64,000 nt of DNA from Lachnospiraceae bacterium UBA3310. GTDB lineage: Bacteria > Bacillota > Clostridia > Lachnospirales > Lachnospiraceae. The translations under genes and the position numbers were made by a program. Shown one piece after another: positions 17,180 through 26,465 of this stretch (its first letter is position 1; every line of letters begins with the position of its first letter). The notes beneath the pieces were generated by a model, which ran no database searches, was not told the DNA's origin, and was given only the letters and a program-made list of their open reading frames with translations. Location of the stretch: the NCBI GenBank assembly GCA_002361355.1, contig DESQ01000048.1, positions 1 through 64,000 on the forward strand, given 5' to 3'.

Positions 17180-18274
17180 TTATTTTTTCAGTGTTATAAC
17201 AACATTCTTATCATTCGGGATCATTTCCAACTCCAAATATGTCCCTCCTGATTCCTCCAAAATACGAACCTCATTTTTTCTGTCAGATGAAACAGCCTGA
17301 CTAAAATCCGCTATCCCTTCCGGCACAACTATCCTTATCGTCAAGGGATCCTTGTATATGTGGGACGGCAGCTCCTCTGCATTACAAGTTAGGCTGACTG
17401 TGATCTTCGATCCATCGCAAACAGCATTTACCTCTGCATACTCTCTTTCTGACAGATATTTGACCGCTTCCACCATAGAGGCTGTCCATATCTTACCTTC
17501 CTCCCGTCTGCCCGCAATATAGCTCAAATGCTCATCCGCCATATCATACGCAATTTCCTGATAGGAACCATGTTTTCCATCTACCGTGACATCATGCCAC
17601 ATTTCAATCAGCCATGCACGATTTTCGACCGCCCTGTCTACCAATGCATTTCGTTCCTCTGTCGTCTCTACATCACCAATCCCATAGGTATACAGATTAT
17701 ACCACTGGCCTCCTTCATGGCCTTTCTGAGGCTCCAGGGTATTATAGCCTCTGCCTCCCTGCCTCATAGCCCGTATCCCATTGTCCGCAAGAATTTCATA
17801 TCCCCGCTCACACATCTGGTTCTCAGGCGCAGTAAAAGCAATCTGATCCGTCTTAAAATGTTTTTTATAAAACTGAATTGAGTCCGTGATCTGATACGCT
17901 AAATCATTTTCGGAAAGGCCTTCATCCTCACCCATTTTAAGGTGTGTATAAGAGTGGCTTATCAATTCTACATTGCCTTTTTTCTCTAACTTTTTCCATT
18001 CTCTTAAATGCCCGTCCACATAATAATTCACGATTCCCGATACCGTTATTTTAATGTGATGTTTGGCTCCCAACTCGTCCAGCATCACACCCGTCTCATA
18101 CAATCCGTCATCTGACATAATCGTTACAATCGCATCCCTATTATATTTAACCGGGGCAATCTCGGTCTCCAGCACTAACCCTTCTTCTGAATCTGTTGAA
18201 CTGCAACCAACAAGAATCAGACTACTTATTACTGCCAGCCCAATTATTCCCCCTAATATTTTAACTTTTTTCAT
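17180..18274 (-). CDS. Polysaccharide deacetylase (NodB) family lipoprotein
   Basis: The N-terminus is a lipoprotein signal: basic MKKVK, a hydrophobic stretch, and a lipobox LVGC with Cys 24. The following domain has the NodB-type acidic pair in MSDDG near residue 55 and an HSYTH metal-binding segment near 107, then a C-terminal beta-rich part. It would be anchored outside the cell membrane. It could remove N- or O-acetyl groups from the exported glycan or from peptidoglycan. It is the only lipoprotein I see in the window. Confidence 0.8.
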   Translation of the reverse strand: MKKVKILGGIIGLAVISSLILVGCSSTDSEEGLVLETEIAPVKYNRDAIVTIMSDDGLYETGVMLDELGAKHHIKITVSGIVNYYVDGHLREWKKLEKKGNVELISHSYTHLKMGEDEGLSENDLAYQITDSIQFYKKHFKTDQIAFTAPENQMCERGYEILADNGIRAMRQGGRGYNTLEPQKGHEGGQWYNLYTYGIGDVETTEERNALVDRAVENRAWLIEMWHDVTVDGKHGSYQEIAYDMADEHLSYIAGRREEGKIWTASMVEAVKYLSEREYAEVNAVCDGSKITVSLTCNAEELPSHIYKDPLTIRIVVPEGIADFSQAVSSDRKNEVRILEESGGTYLELEMIPNDKNVVITLKK

Positions 18275-18303
18275 AGTATTTCCCCGTCACACTATATTTC
18301 TTT

Positions 18304-18798
18304 TCACTTTCTTTCTACCTGATACCATAAATATGAATTAATTTCCTCTTCTGAATATCCTACACGAATATTTAATGACTTTCCATCGACTCTCTGATAT
18401 CCATATTTATCATAAAAGCGTACCGCTCTTTCGTTCTTACGATCCACGCACCAGAACACACTCTCCAACTGCAGCTTTTCAAAGGCAATCGTAAGGATCT
18501 CCTGCATAGCATATCCGGAATACCCACATCCCATTGCACCCTTTCTGACTACAATACCAAACTCGGCGCTTATCCCATTGATATTCTTCAAGCTGACTGT
18601 TCCCATATACACATCCTCATCATTGACAACAGCCAAATGGAGATTTTCCTGCGTACTTTGCGCCTCCCGGATAAATGCCTCGCATTCTGCAAACGTTTTT
18701 TTTGTAAAATCCGCCTTTAAATCTTTCACTACGGACAGATCATGCATCCATTCTAACATCAGCGGTGCATCTTTTTGTTCCAGCAACCTTAGTCTCAT
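18304..18798 (-). CDS. GNAT-family N-acetyltransferase
   Basis: About 164 residues from ATG 18798, which has AGGGGA upstream; a longer frame to GTG 18879 has no ribosome site and would include the promoter region. The RimJ/RimL-like GNAT fold is seen in MRLRLLEQKDAPLMLEW, VVRKGAMGCGYSGYAM (the acetyl-CoA loop) and NERAVRFYDKYGYQ. It lies among genes for a 3-amino-3,6-dideoxy sugar (FdtA/FdtB type at 22218-23753), so it may acetylate that amine. That link is inference. Confidence 0.75.
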   Translation of the reverse strand: MRLRLLEQKDAPLMLEWMHDLSVVKDLKADFTKKTFAECEAFIREAQSTQENLHLAVVNDEDVYMGTVSLKNINGISAEFGIVVRKGAMGCGYSGYAMQEILTIAFEKLQLESVFWCVDRKNERAVRFYDKYGYQRVDGKSLNIRVGYSEEEINSYLWYQVERK

Positions 18799-18822
18799 CG
18801 CACAAAGTTCCCCTGTTTTTTC

Positions 18823-18851
18823 ATTATACCATATATGGTAAATTTTGGCAT
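18823..18851 (-). promoter_or_regulatory. Possible promoter with palindrome ahead of the GNAT gene
   Basis: Minus strand ATGCCA (18846-18851), a 17-base spacer and TATAAT (18823-18828) resemble a sigma-A promoter. The perfect 14-base palindrome TACCATATATGGTA (18827-18840) overlaps the start of the -10 box and would suit a dimeric repressor. The ATG at 18798 lies 24 bases downstream of the -10 box, which leaves little room for a leader. Confidence 0.42.
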
Positions 18852-18888
18852 CTGCCATAATTATATATTCATTTACCACTATTTAGGG

Positions 18889-20706
18889 TTATTCTTTCAT
18901 AACTTGAATATCTATTCTGTTATAAATTTCTTCTTTTGATCTCTCAATCGCCTTACCATCTTTAATCTCATAAATCTTATCGCAGTTTCGGATTGTGGTC
19001 AGTCTGTGTGCCACAATAATCAGTGTCTTAATGCCCTGCAACGCGTCGATCGCTTCCATAACGGCATTCTCCGTATCCGTGTCAAGAGATGCTGTCGCCT
19101 CATCCAGTACCAGTATATCCGGATTCCCATACAGCGCTCTTGCAATCGCCATGCGCTGCCTCTGTCCTCCTGAAAATTGGATACCCCATTCGCCGACTAC
19201 AGTATCCAATCCTTCTGACAAGTTCGTGACAAATTCTTTCATCTGCGCCATTTCCAGTGCCTTCCATACACGTTCATCATCAATTTCTTCCTCCTCTATT
19301 CCAAACGCAATGTTTCTGCGGATGGTTGAATCCGTCATGTAGATCGACTGCGGAACATAGCCCACGATTTGATTCCATCTGCCGCCCAATTCCTCCACAT
19401 CAATCCCGTCCATCAGAATCTGTCCTTTCTGTGGCTTCAAAAGCGCCAGAATAATATCCGCAAGGGTCGTCTTCCCGGCACCAGAACCACCAATAAACGC
19501 CACGGAAGTTCCTTTTTTAATCGTCATACTCAAGTCATCAACCACTTTTAAATCTCTTGATTCATAGAAGAACGTGATATGTGACAAGCACAATTCATTT
19601 TCAAATTCCCTATGGCAAAGATCTTCCATCTCCTTTTTACCGATCCCGTTATTCTTATCCGTCTCAAGATCCCGAACCAGACATAACGTTTCATAGGCTG
19701 CCGTCAGGGAAGGCGCGCTGTAAATACATATATTCAGCGATCCCAAAATCCCACCGACTGTCGGCAAAATTCGAAATGCTGCCGCCGCCAGAACTGCAAG
19801 CTGACTCAATAGTTCCAATGCATTGGCTGCAACAAATGTCTGAAATATGACAGCGAGCATCACTCCGGTAATGCACACCGCCTCAATAATATAATTTGGC
19901 GCCGTCTGTCCCACCGACATTTTTGCGGTTGCGCTGTTCGCTTTCGCCATACATTTTTCATACTGTTTGACAAAATAGCTCTGCCTGTTTGTCACCAACA
20001 CTTCCTTGCTGCCCTGAATCGCCTCCAGAGAAGCCTGTCCGCATTGATAATTATATTCTCTCACCCTCTGCCCATTTTTTTGCATTGGTTTCCTGAAAAT
20101 CAGTTGTACCAGCGCAAAACACACCATGACCAACAATAACAAAAAGAAGGCTAACTGGGGCGTTACCGCAATAATCAAAATCGTGATACAGATCAACGTC
20201 AGACACTTGTTAAAAAGCCCAAACAAATTACTGATGATTGCGTAGACACTGGACACGTCCTGTCCCAATCCACGAAGCAGCCGCGCGCTGTTGTTTACAA
20301 TAAAAAAACTGTACCCCTGCTTCATGTAGGCACTCATAATCTGCACTGACAATTCCCTCATGATCTTACAGGAAAACTTAGCGGAAACCCATATGTAAAA
20401 AATGCCGTACAGATTTTTGACAATATATAAGAGAATCATAACCACACACAGAAATAAAATAATCTGCTGCGTATCCTGCAAATGAAACATCTGAACAAAC
20501 GGTGCGATATACGACTTCTCGGCAAGGGTCTCCGGCTCCAGAAAGGCATTCAGGATCGGAATGAGAATCGATACGCCCAGCATCTCAAAAACAGCAGAAA
20601 TCAAGGACATAAAGAAAACTACTACGCTGTAGCCCTTCTGCTCTTTTGTCAAAATAACATTCAATTTATGAAAAGCGTCTTTGATCTTTTCCAATTCTTT
20701 TCCCAT
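18889..20706 (-). CDS. ABC transporter, fused membrane and ATPase domains (PglK-like flippase)
   Basis: A 605-residue half-transporter: six hydrophobic segments in the first 330 residues, then an ATPase domain with Walker A GGSGAGKTT near 400, signature SGGQRQRMAIARAL near 505 and Walker B ILVLDEATASLD. Fused exporters of this type in glycan loci flip lipid-linked oligosaccharides (PglK) across the membrane. A related transporter lies at 52072. The gene sits between a GT-B-like gene and the GNAT gene. Substrate is inferred from context. Confidence 0.82.
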   Translation of the reverse strand: MGKELEKIKDAFHKLNVILTKEQKGYSVVVFFMSLISAVFEMLGVSILIPILNAFLEPETLAEKSYIAPFVQMFHLQDTQQIILFLCVVMILLYIVKNLYGIFYIWVSAKFSCKIMRELSVQIMSAYMKQGYSFFIVNNSARLLRGLGQDVSSVYAIISNLFGLFNKCLTLICITILIIAVTPQLAFFLLLLVMVCFALVQLIFRKPMQKNGQRVREYNYQCGQASLEAIQGSKEVLVTNRQSYFVKQYEKCMAKANSATAKMSVGQTAPNYIIEAVCITGVMLAVIFQTFVAANALELLSQLAVLAAAAFRILPTVGGILGSLNICIYSAPSLTAAYETLCLVRDLETDKNNGIGKKEMEDLCHREFENELCLSHITFFYESRDLKVVDDLSMTIKKGTSVAFIGGSGAGKTTLADIILALLKPQKGQILMDGIDVEELGGRWNQIVGYVPQSIYMTDSTIRRNIAFGIEEEEIDDERVWKALEMAQMKEFVTNLSEGLDTVVGEWGIQFSGGQRQRMAIARALYGNPDILVLDEATASLDTDTENAVMEAIDALQGIKTLIIVAHRLTTIRNCDKIYEIKDGKAIERSKEEIYNRIDIQVMKE

Positions 20707-20736
20707 TACGTCTCCATTTCGTTTCTGTAACGCATA

Positions 20737-22218
20737 TTACTGCCTCATAACCCTCTTCACCATTCGGCTGTAAAGATATATAATAGGACACACTTTGATA
20801 AGTGGGATATAGCTTTGTTTCCCGATGACTTCCTCTACGCCACGTTTTCCGAATCGCTCAAGGTAAGTCCTTTGAATCTCTTCCAGTCCTCCTGCATCGT
20901 CATAAGATATCTCATACTCCGTTTTCTGTTCTTCCAAAATCATTCCTAAATTTTTTTCAAAGTTTTCCGGATCAATACAGGCATTTGCAACCAGCCGCTC
21001 CTTCGCCTTTCGATACTCTTCATCCCGTATAATCCTTCTTACTTCTTCTTTCCAGGCTTCCGGATCGTTAAACTCAATTCCCAGCTTCTCCTGATTCATT
21101 AACGTCAATGTTCTAGATTCGATCGTGCGGTAAAAGATGAGAGGAATCCTGCCGGCGACAGCCGCATACTGCAGCATCAATCCTCCGCCTACCGGATAGG
21201 TATTTAAATACAGATCTACATGCTGCAAAACCTGAAATAAGTCCTTCCTCCCCTGATCTGACCAAAACACCCGCCCCGCATACCTTTGCTGTAATCTTTT
21301 TAATTCGGCGGCATCGCTGTCCGTTCCCCTGCCTGAATACCAAAATTTTGTATGCGCGAACTCACTCAGGCAGAATTCGACCATTTTATAATAAAGATTT
21401 TCTTCCCGGTCAATGGTTTTATATACAGTTCCGCCGGAAAAAATAACAAAGTCTCCCTTCTGAACAGGAAACGGAAATCCTTCAAATTCTCTTTCCCGAT
21501 CTATATATGGATAATACGGCAGCATGAGAATGCGTTCTTTCGGTATTCCCCGGAAGCAACCGGATATAAACGCGCCGAAATTCCGAAATTCAATACAGTA
21601 ATCAAATGCCCGGACACCGCCCAGCCAATATGCATGATCTACAAAATTGATGCGGTAACGGGTATACCGGTGCTCTGCACCCATAAATGTCATAACCCCC
21701 GCCACATCATAAGGTAATGCATACAAAAACCCCGCTTTTATGTCCGACCTGTTTTGCGTTCTATAAATATACCGATACTCTTCCAATGTTGACAAGCCTG
21801 CAGGGATATAAACAATCTCCGCCTGATATTTTTCCAATAAGGACAGGAGAATCGGAAAATGGCCCTTCGCTGTTTCCCGCACCAGATAAATCACATGGTT
21901 GCCTGCCGTCAACAGACCTTTTACATAGATAACCTCCAAACCGTCATCTACACCCACTCCGTCATAAAAAAAGATCGAAGCGCCGTCTACCTGAGCAGGC
22001 TGCAAATCCCTGCCCGTGGTCTCAGCCAGCTTCTCCCTTACTATCTCCATCTGTTCTTCCAGAAAATCATCTTTATAGTATTGATTATAACTAAACAAAA
22101 TATTGGCAAGACACTTCATCAGCAACAGCGCAGAATCATACTGTTCTTTCATGACTGTTTTTCTGATCCTGCGCTTTATCGTGTCTATCTTTTTGTCAAT
22201 ATTTGATGCATACCACAT
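20737..22218 (-). CDS. Putative GT-B type glycosyltransferase
   Basis: A 493-residue protein with a helical N-terminal region (about 1-75), a Rossmann-like middle, and a C-terminal part with VIFSGGTVYKTIDREEN and LYLNTYPVGGGLMLQYAAVAGRIPL. The last block resembles the YPxxGG donor-site region of SPINDLY/GT41-like and other GT-B enzymes. No membrane helix is clear, although a hydrophobic stretch lies close to the C-terminus. Its ATG overlaps the FdtA-like stop (TAATG), so the two are translationally coupled. The exact family is unsure. Confidence 0.55.
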   Translation of the reverse strand: MWYASNIDKKIDTIKRRIRKTVMKEQYDSALLLMKCLANILFSYNQYYKDDFLEEQMEIVREKLAETTGRDLQPAQVDGASIFFYDGVGVDDGLEVIYVKGLLTAGNHVIYLVRETAKGHFPILLSLLEKYQAEIVYIPAGLSTLEEYRYIYRTQNRSDIKAGFLYALPYDVAGVMTFMGAEHRYTRYRINFVDHAYWLGGVRAFDYCIEFRNFGAFISGCFRGIPKERILMLPYYPYIDREREFEGFPFPVQKGDFVIFSGGTVYKTIDREENLYYKMVEFCLSEFAHTKFWYSGRGTDSDAAELKRLQQRYAGRVFWSDQGRKDLFQVLQHVDLYLNTYPVGGGLMLQYAAVAGRIPLIFYRTIESRTLTLMNQEKLGIEFNDPEAWKEEVRRIIRDEEYRKAKERLVANACIDPENFEKNLGMILEEQKTEYEISYDDAGGLEEIQRTYLERFGKRGVEEVIGKQSYIPLIKVCPIIYLYSRMVKRVMRQ

Positions 22219-22637
22219 TATTTTCCCTCTGAAAGTTCTTTTACATAGCGGATAAATTCGTCGTAATTCCGGATATAATCACTTTCATCATAATAATCAG
22301 ACGCCAATACCATTAAAACCGCATCCGGTGTAAAATCATACATTTCCCGCCACATACAAGCTTCTACCAAAAGACCTTCCGCTGGTTTATCCAGCCTTAT
22401 CTCTCTGGTTTCTTTTCCGTCATCCAATAAGATCGTACAGGCGCCGCAGGGACAAAAAAGTACCTGCTTAAGATTCTTATGGGCATGTTTTCCCCTGTGT
22501 ACATCCTCTATGGTATCATACATAAAGTATACACGTTTCACTTCGAAGGGTATATTTTTCTTTTCTTCCAGAGCAATCAGCATACCTCTCTCATCCCCGT
22601 GGGGCTGAAACTGAATCATCTTAATTTCCATAGCCAC
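22218..22637 (-). CDS. dTDP-4-keto-6-deoxyhexose 3,4-ketoisomerase (FdtA/QdtA family)
   Basis: A 139-residue single cupin. DERGMLIALEE, RVYFMYDT, RGKHAHKNLKQVLFCPCG and DYYDESDYIRNYDEF are the conserved blocks of the FdtA/WxcM-type sugar isomerases. The histidines of RGKHAH form the active site. The enzyme moves the keto group of dTDP-4-keto-6-deoxyglucose from C4 to C3, ready for amination by the aminotransferase just upstream. The product would be a 3-amino-3,6-dideoxyhexose (Fuc3N or Qui3N). RmlA and RmlB are not in the window. Confidence 0.85.
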   Translation of the reverse strand: MAMEIKMIQFQPHGDERGMLIALEEKKNIPFEVKRVYFMYDTIEDVHRGKHAHKNLKQVLFCPCGACTILLDDGKETREIRLDKPAEGLLVEACMWREMYDFTPDAVLMVLASDYYDESDYIRNYDEFIRYVKELSEGK

Positions 22638-22652
22638 TCATGCCCTTTCTTG

Positions 22653-23750
22653 TCAACACCAATCATTCAAAGCCTGAATCACATAGTCCGTCTCTTCCTG
22701 CATCCCGTAATACATCGGCAGACTAACCTCCGTATCGCTGATTTCCTCACAGATTGGCAGGCTTCCCTTTGCAATCCCCAGTTCCTGATACGCCTGCTGG
22801 TTGTGCATGGCAATGGGATAATGAATATTCGTCTGAATGTCTTTCTCCTTCAAATACGCAATCAGTTCGTCCCGTTCTGACGTTCGGATCGCAAAAATAT
22901 GCCAGACCGGCGTATACAGATCCCAGTCAACGTATGGCAGAATCAGCTTCGGATTCCTGATTCCTTCCAGATATTTTCTGGCAGTACTTCTCCTGTCCTC
23001 ATTCACCTTGTCCAAAGTTGGGAGTTTTGCCCTCAAAAATGCGGCCTGCAGCTCGTCGAGTCTGGTATTATAGCCCTGATAAATATGATGATATTTATAA
23101 TCTGATCCGTAATTGGACAGCACCCTCACCTTCGCCGCCAGTTCATCATCATCAGTCGTCACACAGCCCGCATCACCCAGCGCTCCCAGGTTTTTACCCG
23201 GATAGAAACTGAATCCGGCTGCGTCCGCCAGTCCTCCAACCCGTTTCCCTTTATACAAAGCCCCATGCGCCTGCGCCGCATCCTCAAATACCCGTAAATG
23301 ATGCAGCCTTGCCACCTCGCAAATCGCGTCCATATCTGCCGGCTGGCCATACAGATGCACCGCCATAACTGCCTTTGTCCGCTCCGTAATTTTCTCTTCA
23401 ATCTTATCAGCATTCAAATTATAAGTCAACAAATGAGGTTCCACCATCACGGGTTTGGCGCCTGTCCTGCTGACTGCAAGCGCAGTTGCAATGAATGTGT
23501 CAGAGGGTACGATCACCTCATCCCCCTCTCCGATTCCACTCGCCTTCAGTATCAAAAACAATGCATCCAGCCCGTTTCCACAGCCAATACAGTGTTTCAC
23601 CCCACAATATGCCGCAAACTCCTCCTCGAACTTCTTTCCCTCTTCACCTTCAATATACCAGCTATTTTCATAGACTCTTTCAAAGGCGCCACGGAGTTCT
23701 GTATCCAATTCCTTTTCCAATGGTTTAAATGTCACAAACGGTACTTTCAT
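22653..23750 (-). CDS. DegT/DnrJ/EryC1-type sugar aminotransferase (FdtB/QdtB-like)
   Basis: A protein of about 366 residues from the PLP-dependent DegT family. The PLP lysine is in FSFYPGKNLGALGDAG (Lys near 187), with GCGNGLDAL near 58 and EDAAQAHGA near 158. Paired with the cupin isomerase 15 bases downstream, it most likely aminates the 3-keto group of a dTDP-6-deoxyhexose. ATG 23750 is chosen as the start of the MKVPFVTFKP sequence; ATG 23753 is directly adjacent. This pairing is the normal FdtA/FdtB order. Confidence 0.85.
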   Translation of the reverse strand: MKVPFVTFKPLEKELDTELRGAFERVYENSWYIEGEEGKKFEEEFAAYCGVKHCIGCGNGLDALFLILKASGIGEGDEVIVPSDTFIATALAVSRTGAKPVMVEPHLLTYNLNADKIEEKITERTKAVMAVHLYGQPADMDAICEVARLHHLRVFEDAAQAHGALYKGKRVGGLADAAGFSFYPGKNLGALGDAGCVTTDDDELAAKVRVLSNYGSDYKYHHIYQGYNTRLDELQAAFLRAKLPTLDKVNEDRRSTARKYLEGIRNPKLILPYVDWDLYTPVWHIFAIRTSERDELIAYLKEKDIQTNIHYPIAMHNQQAYQELGIAKGSLPICEEISDTEVSLPMYYGMQEETDYVIQALNDWC

Positions 23751-23772
23751 CACTATTCCTCCATTTCGGCGC

Positions 23773-24774
23773 TTATCTTTCGCCCTCTTCCAGCATTGTC
23801 AACAGTTTCTTTTTCCACGCCTGCACGTTGAAATCACCCTGATAATGATAATTCACTTCTTCCTCACTGTGCAGCCATTCCCAGTCAATATCCCCGGCAT
23901 TCTCGAAGTACTGCATATATCGTGGGTCATAATACGGGAGTTCCATAATCTCCCGGTTGTTACTGATCAGCCGCTTATTATAGATCACCGCTTCCAGATA
24001 TCTCTGGGTGATGCCCACATATCCCTTGTGCATCACTTCCAGTATACATTTTGCCTTCTGCAGTCTCTGTACGTTTTCCTCATACGGTATGAGCGCATAA
24101 TGGACATGACTGTTATGAATCGGGTTATTTTCATAGGGTTTCAGCCAAAACTCAAAATCAACGCGGTGCTCCTCACACTGTTTCACAATCTCATTGATTA
24201 GCGCCACTCTGTGGTCATCGAGCACGCCGCAGTAAAACAATTCCGTACCGACAAGATCCGAAACTTTCCCCGTCTCCGCTGGTTTTGCATATGCATACGG
24301 GAAATACCGAAACCCGTATTTTCTGCAATTATACGGATGCATGGTACAGACCATGTCAAATACAGGCATCACATCCTGTACTTCCTGCCACAGCCCGTCC
24401 GGCATCGGATCAATGATATACAGTATATATTTGATATTAGGGTACTTTTTGCGCAGTCTCCTAAAATAAGCCGCAGAATAATAATGGAGCAATGCCGAGT
24501 TAAATATGACAATGTCATTTTCCTCACTGCTGTTAAAATCACAATGCGACAACGCGTATTTTCCATCCAAAAGCCGTGTCCGCAGAAACCACCTGATAAT
24601 ACCTTTGCCCCGCCCGCCCAGTTTTTGGTTGACCACTCTCCATACTTTTCTGATCCGGGCAGCATACCGAAAATCATCTTTGAGGAATTCTACGTCCGCA
24701 TCCTTTCCCACCTGCTCCATAATGCTGATATTACCTGCTCCCCATACGCCCGCGATAAAAATTTTATGTTTCAT
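23773..24774 (-). CDS. Putative glycosyltransferase (GT-B-like)
   Basis: A 333-residue soluble protein. It begins with KIFIAGVWGAG and has YIIDPMPDGLW in the first domain. The second domain contains LPYEENVQ-like and LEVMHKGYVGITQRYLEAV segments, which resemble the donor domain of CgeB-like and other GT-B transferases. It ends with a charged helix. It lies between the sulfatase-like gene and the FdtA/FdtB pair. I am confident it belongs to the glycan locus, but not about its exact family or donor. Confidence 0.5.
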   Translation of the reverse strand: MKHKIFIAGVWGAGNISIMEQVGKDADVEFLKDDFRYAARIRKVWRVVNQKLGGRGKGIIRWFLRTRLLDGKYALSHCDFNSSEENDIVIFNSALLHYYSAAYFRRLRKKYPNIKYILYIIDPMPDGLWQEVQDVMPVFDMVCTMHPYNCRKYGFRYFPYAYAKPAETGKVSDLVGTELFYCGVLDDHRVALINEIVKQCEEHRVDFEFWLKPYENNPIHNSHVHYALIPYEENVQRLQKAKCILEVMHKGYVGITQRYLEAVIYNKRLISNNREIMELPYYDPRYMQYFENAGDIDWEWLHSEEEVNYHYQGDFNVQAWKKKLLTMLEEGER

Positions 24775-24802
24775 TTATTGAAAAACATCTTCCTTCTTTT
24801 TC

Positions 24803-26442
24803 CTATTCGCCCGCATTAAATTCCTGTCCTGTCAGTACCAGCGTGTCCATGTCCCCGGCACGCCCCGTCTGTTCATACTCTACCATATGTGAGCTGTCTT
24901 TAATATCGTACCACATAAATCTCCTGTTTCTCACATCCGGTATTCCGTCAAACACGGTACTTCCCTCACTGCCATCAAGCAGCTCTATATACGCATCCTG
25001 CATATCGGCAAAAGAAACCGGCTTACTGTTTACCTGAAATTCATGTTTTTCGCCGACGCCTTTGATCAACAGCGCCGGATGTTGGTTCCAATTATATTCT
25101 TCATAGTATGCCCCCTGCCCGTGATCTCCCAATATAATAATCACAGAATTATCATAAGTGCCGCTTTCCTTCAGTTTTTTCAAATACGAATCCGCCAATG
25201 TCACACAGGATTCCATACACTGTGTAAAGGTTCCGCCCTCCGGAATATAATTCATATCCTTGTCGTACAGATAAGGCGAATGCGCACCCCACAGGTGAAT
25301 AAATTTAAAATTCTTATCTTCCCGATACGCAATCGGCTGTTCTGTAACCATATGATAAAAATCCATATTATTATCCATATGGAACGCCTCTCGATTCCCT
25401 TCCACTGTCTTTAACCGTTCAAAGGCGCCGGGATTAACCCAGCTAAACCTTTTCAGATCATAGGGCGCGTATTTCATGCCTACAAGCAGAATCTGCCATC
25501 TGGCAAAGGTTGTATAGGATGACGGTCTTTTCGTATACATGCCGATATTCTCAAATCGCTGTCTCGTCTGACTGTTTATGCCGTCAAAATCAGGGGCATA
25601 CAGATCAATGGCATATCCTTGCTGTTCTAATGCATCAAAAAAGGAAGACTCCGTCAACACCCGCTCAAAATATTCCTCATTCGGCATCTGGTTCTCATAC
25701 CATATACCGGACAAAAGATAGGGGAGATTATATTTTGTATACGGATACGCACCCACGGTATTGTCATAGTAAGTAAAATCCTCAAAAACGGATTCCATCT
25801 CATCATTTCCTGTAACTACGTCTGAAAAAGCACCGCCATCCAACGTATCTATCAGGAGAATGATAAAATTCCGATCTGAAGACATGGTAAGCTCATATTC
25901 CGTAGTAACACATATATTTTCCTTGTTCTCCAAACCATTGTTCGTCACACATAGGGTTGTCAGTGCCACAACAAACATCAGGAACATGCAGATACTGACC
26001 ACCTGTATCAGGCCGTAAATACGTTTCCGGGGCAGGAACTTGCCCCTCCCCACACAATTAACCCAACTGCTATCCAAAGAATAACCGATTGTATTCGCCC
26101 ATTCGAATACAGGCTCCAGTCGATCCTGTTCCCATCCAACACGGGCAAATACGTAATCAGATAATTTCCCTGTATATAGGAGCATACAAAAACCACGAAT
26201 AAAAACAGCACCGCCGCGTGATAGAATTTCGCGCTGCGCCTGTGCAGCAAATAGAAAACAGCCACACAAATCAACGTAAAGACAACGAATACACATGTCA
26301 TAATCGGCAGCAATACCCAAAGATCATACCAGAATTCATCCCTATTCGTCAGATACAATTCGACCGGTGCATAGACAAAAAACATAAAGCAGATCGCGAC
26401 AGATAATGCCAATGCCGGTTTCAGCGCTCCTTTTTCCTTCAT
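24803..26442 (-). pseudogene. Frameshifted membrane sulfatase/phosphotransferase (LTA-synthase-like)
   Basis: Two frames make one gene. The first (ATG 26442 to about 26030) encodes four or so membrane segments opening with FFVYAPVELYLTNRDEFW. The second (from about 26040 on) encodes one more membrane segment and an extracellular sulfatase-fold domain with FIILLIDTLDGG, AYPYTKYNLPYLLSG and ILGDHGQG, the metal ligands and probable Thr nucleophile. The join lies in a GGGGAGGGG stretch near 26041-26050; one extra base there restores the frame. The reading start at 26320 in the second frame is spurious. It would transfer phosphoglycerol or phosphoethanolamine to a glycan. Confidence 0.72.
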
Positions 26443-26465
26443 TTCGCTTCACTCTTTTCCTGTCA

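Noticed and set aside
18696..18703. Run of eight T (A8 in coding sense) in the GNAT gene as a phase switch
   Set aside because: The gene is intact in frame and the run encodes plain lysine codons; too short to call.
26036..26056. Programmed -1 frameshift at GGGGAGGGG in the sulfatase-like gene
   Set aside because: The sequence does not match the usual X XXY YYZ slippery pattern and I see no clear stem-loop behind it. A simple indel is more likely.
24803..26320. Start at 26320 for the sulfatase-like protein as a separate gene
   Set aside because: The first 90 residues of that reading have no family pattern, while the other frame over the same bases encodes the expected membrane segments. A frameshift explains both.
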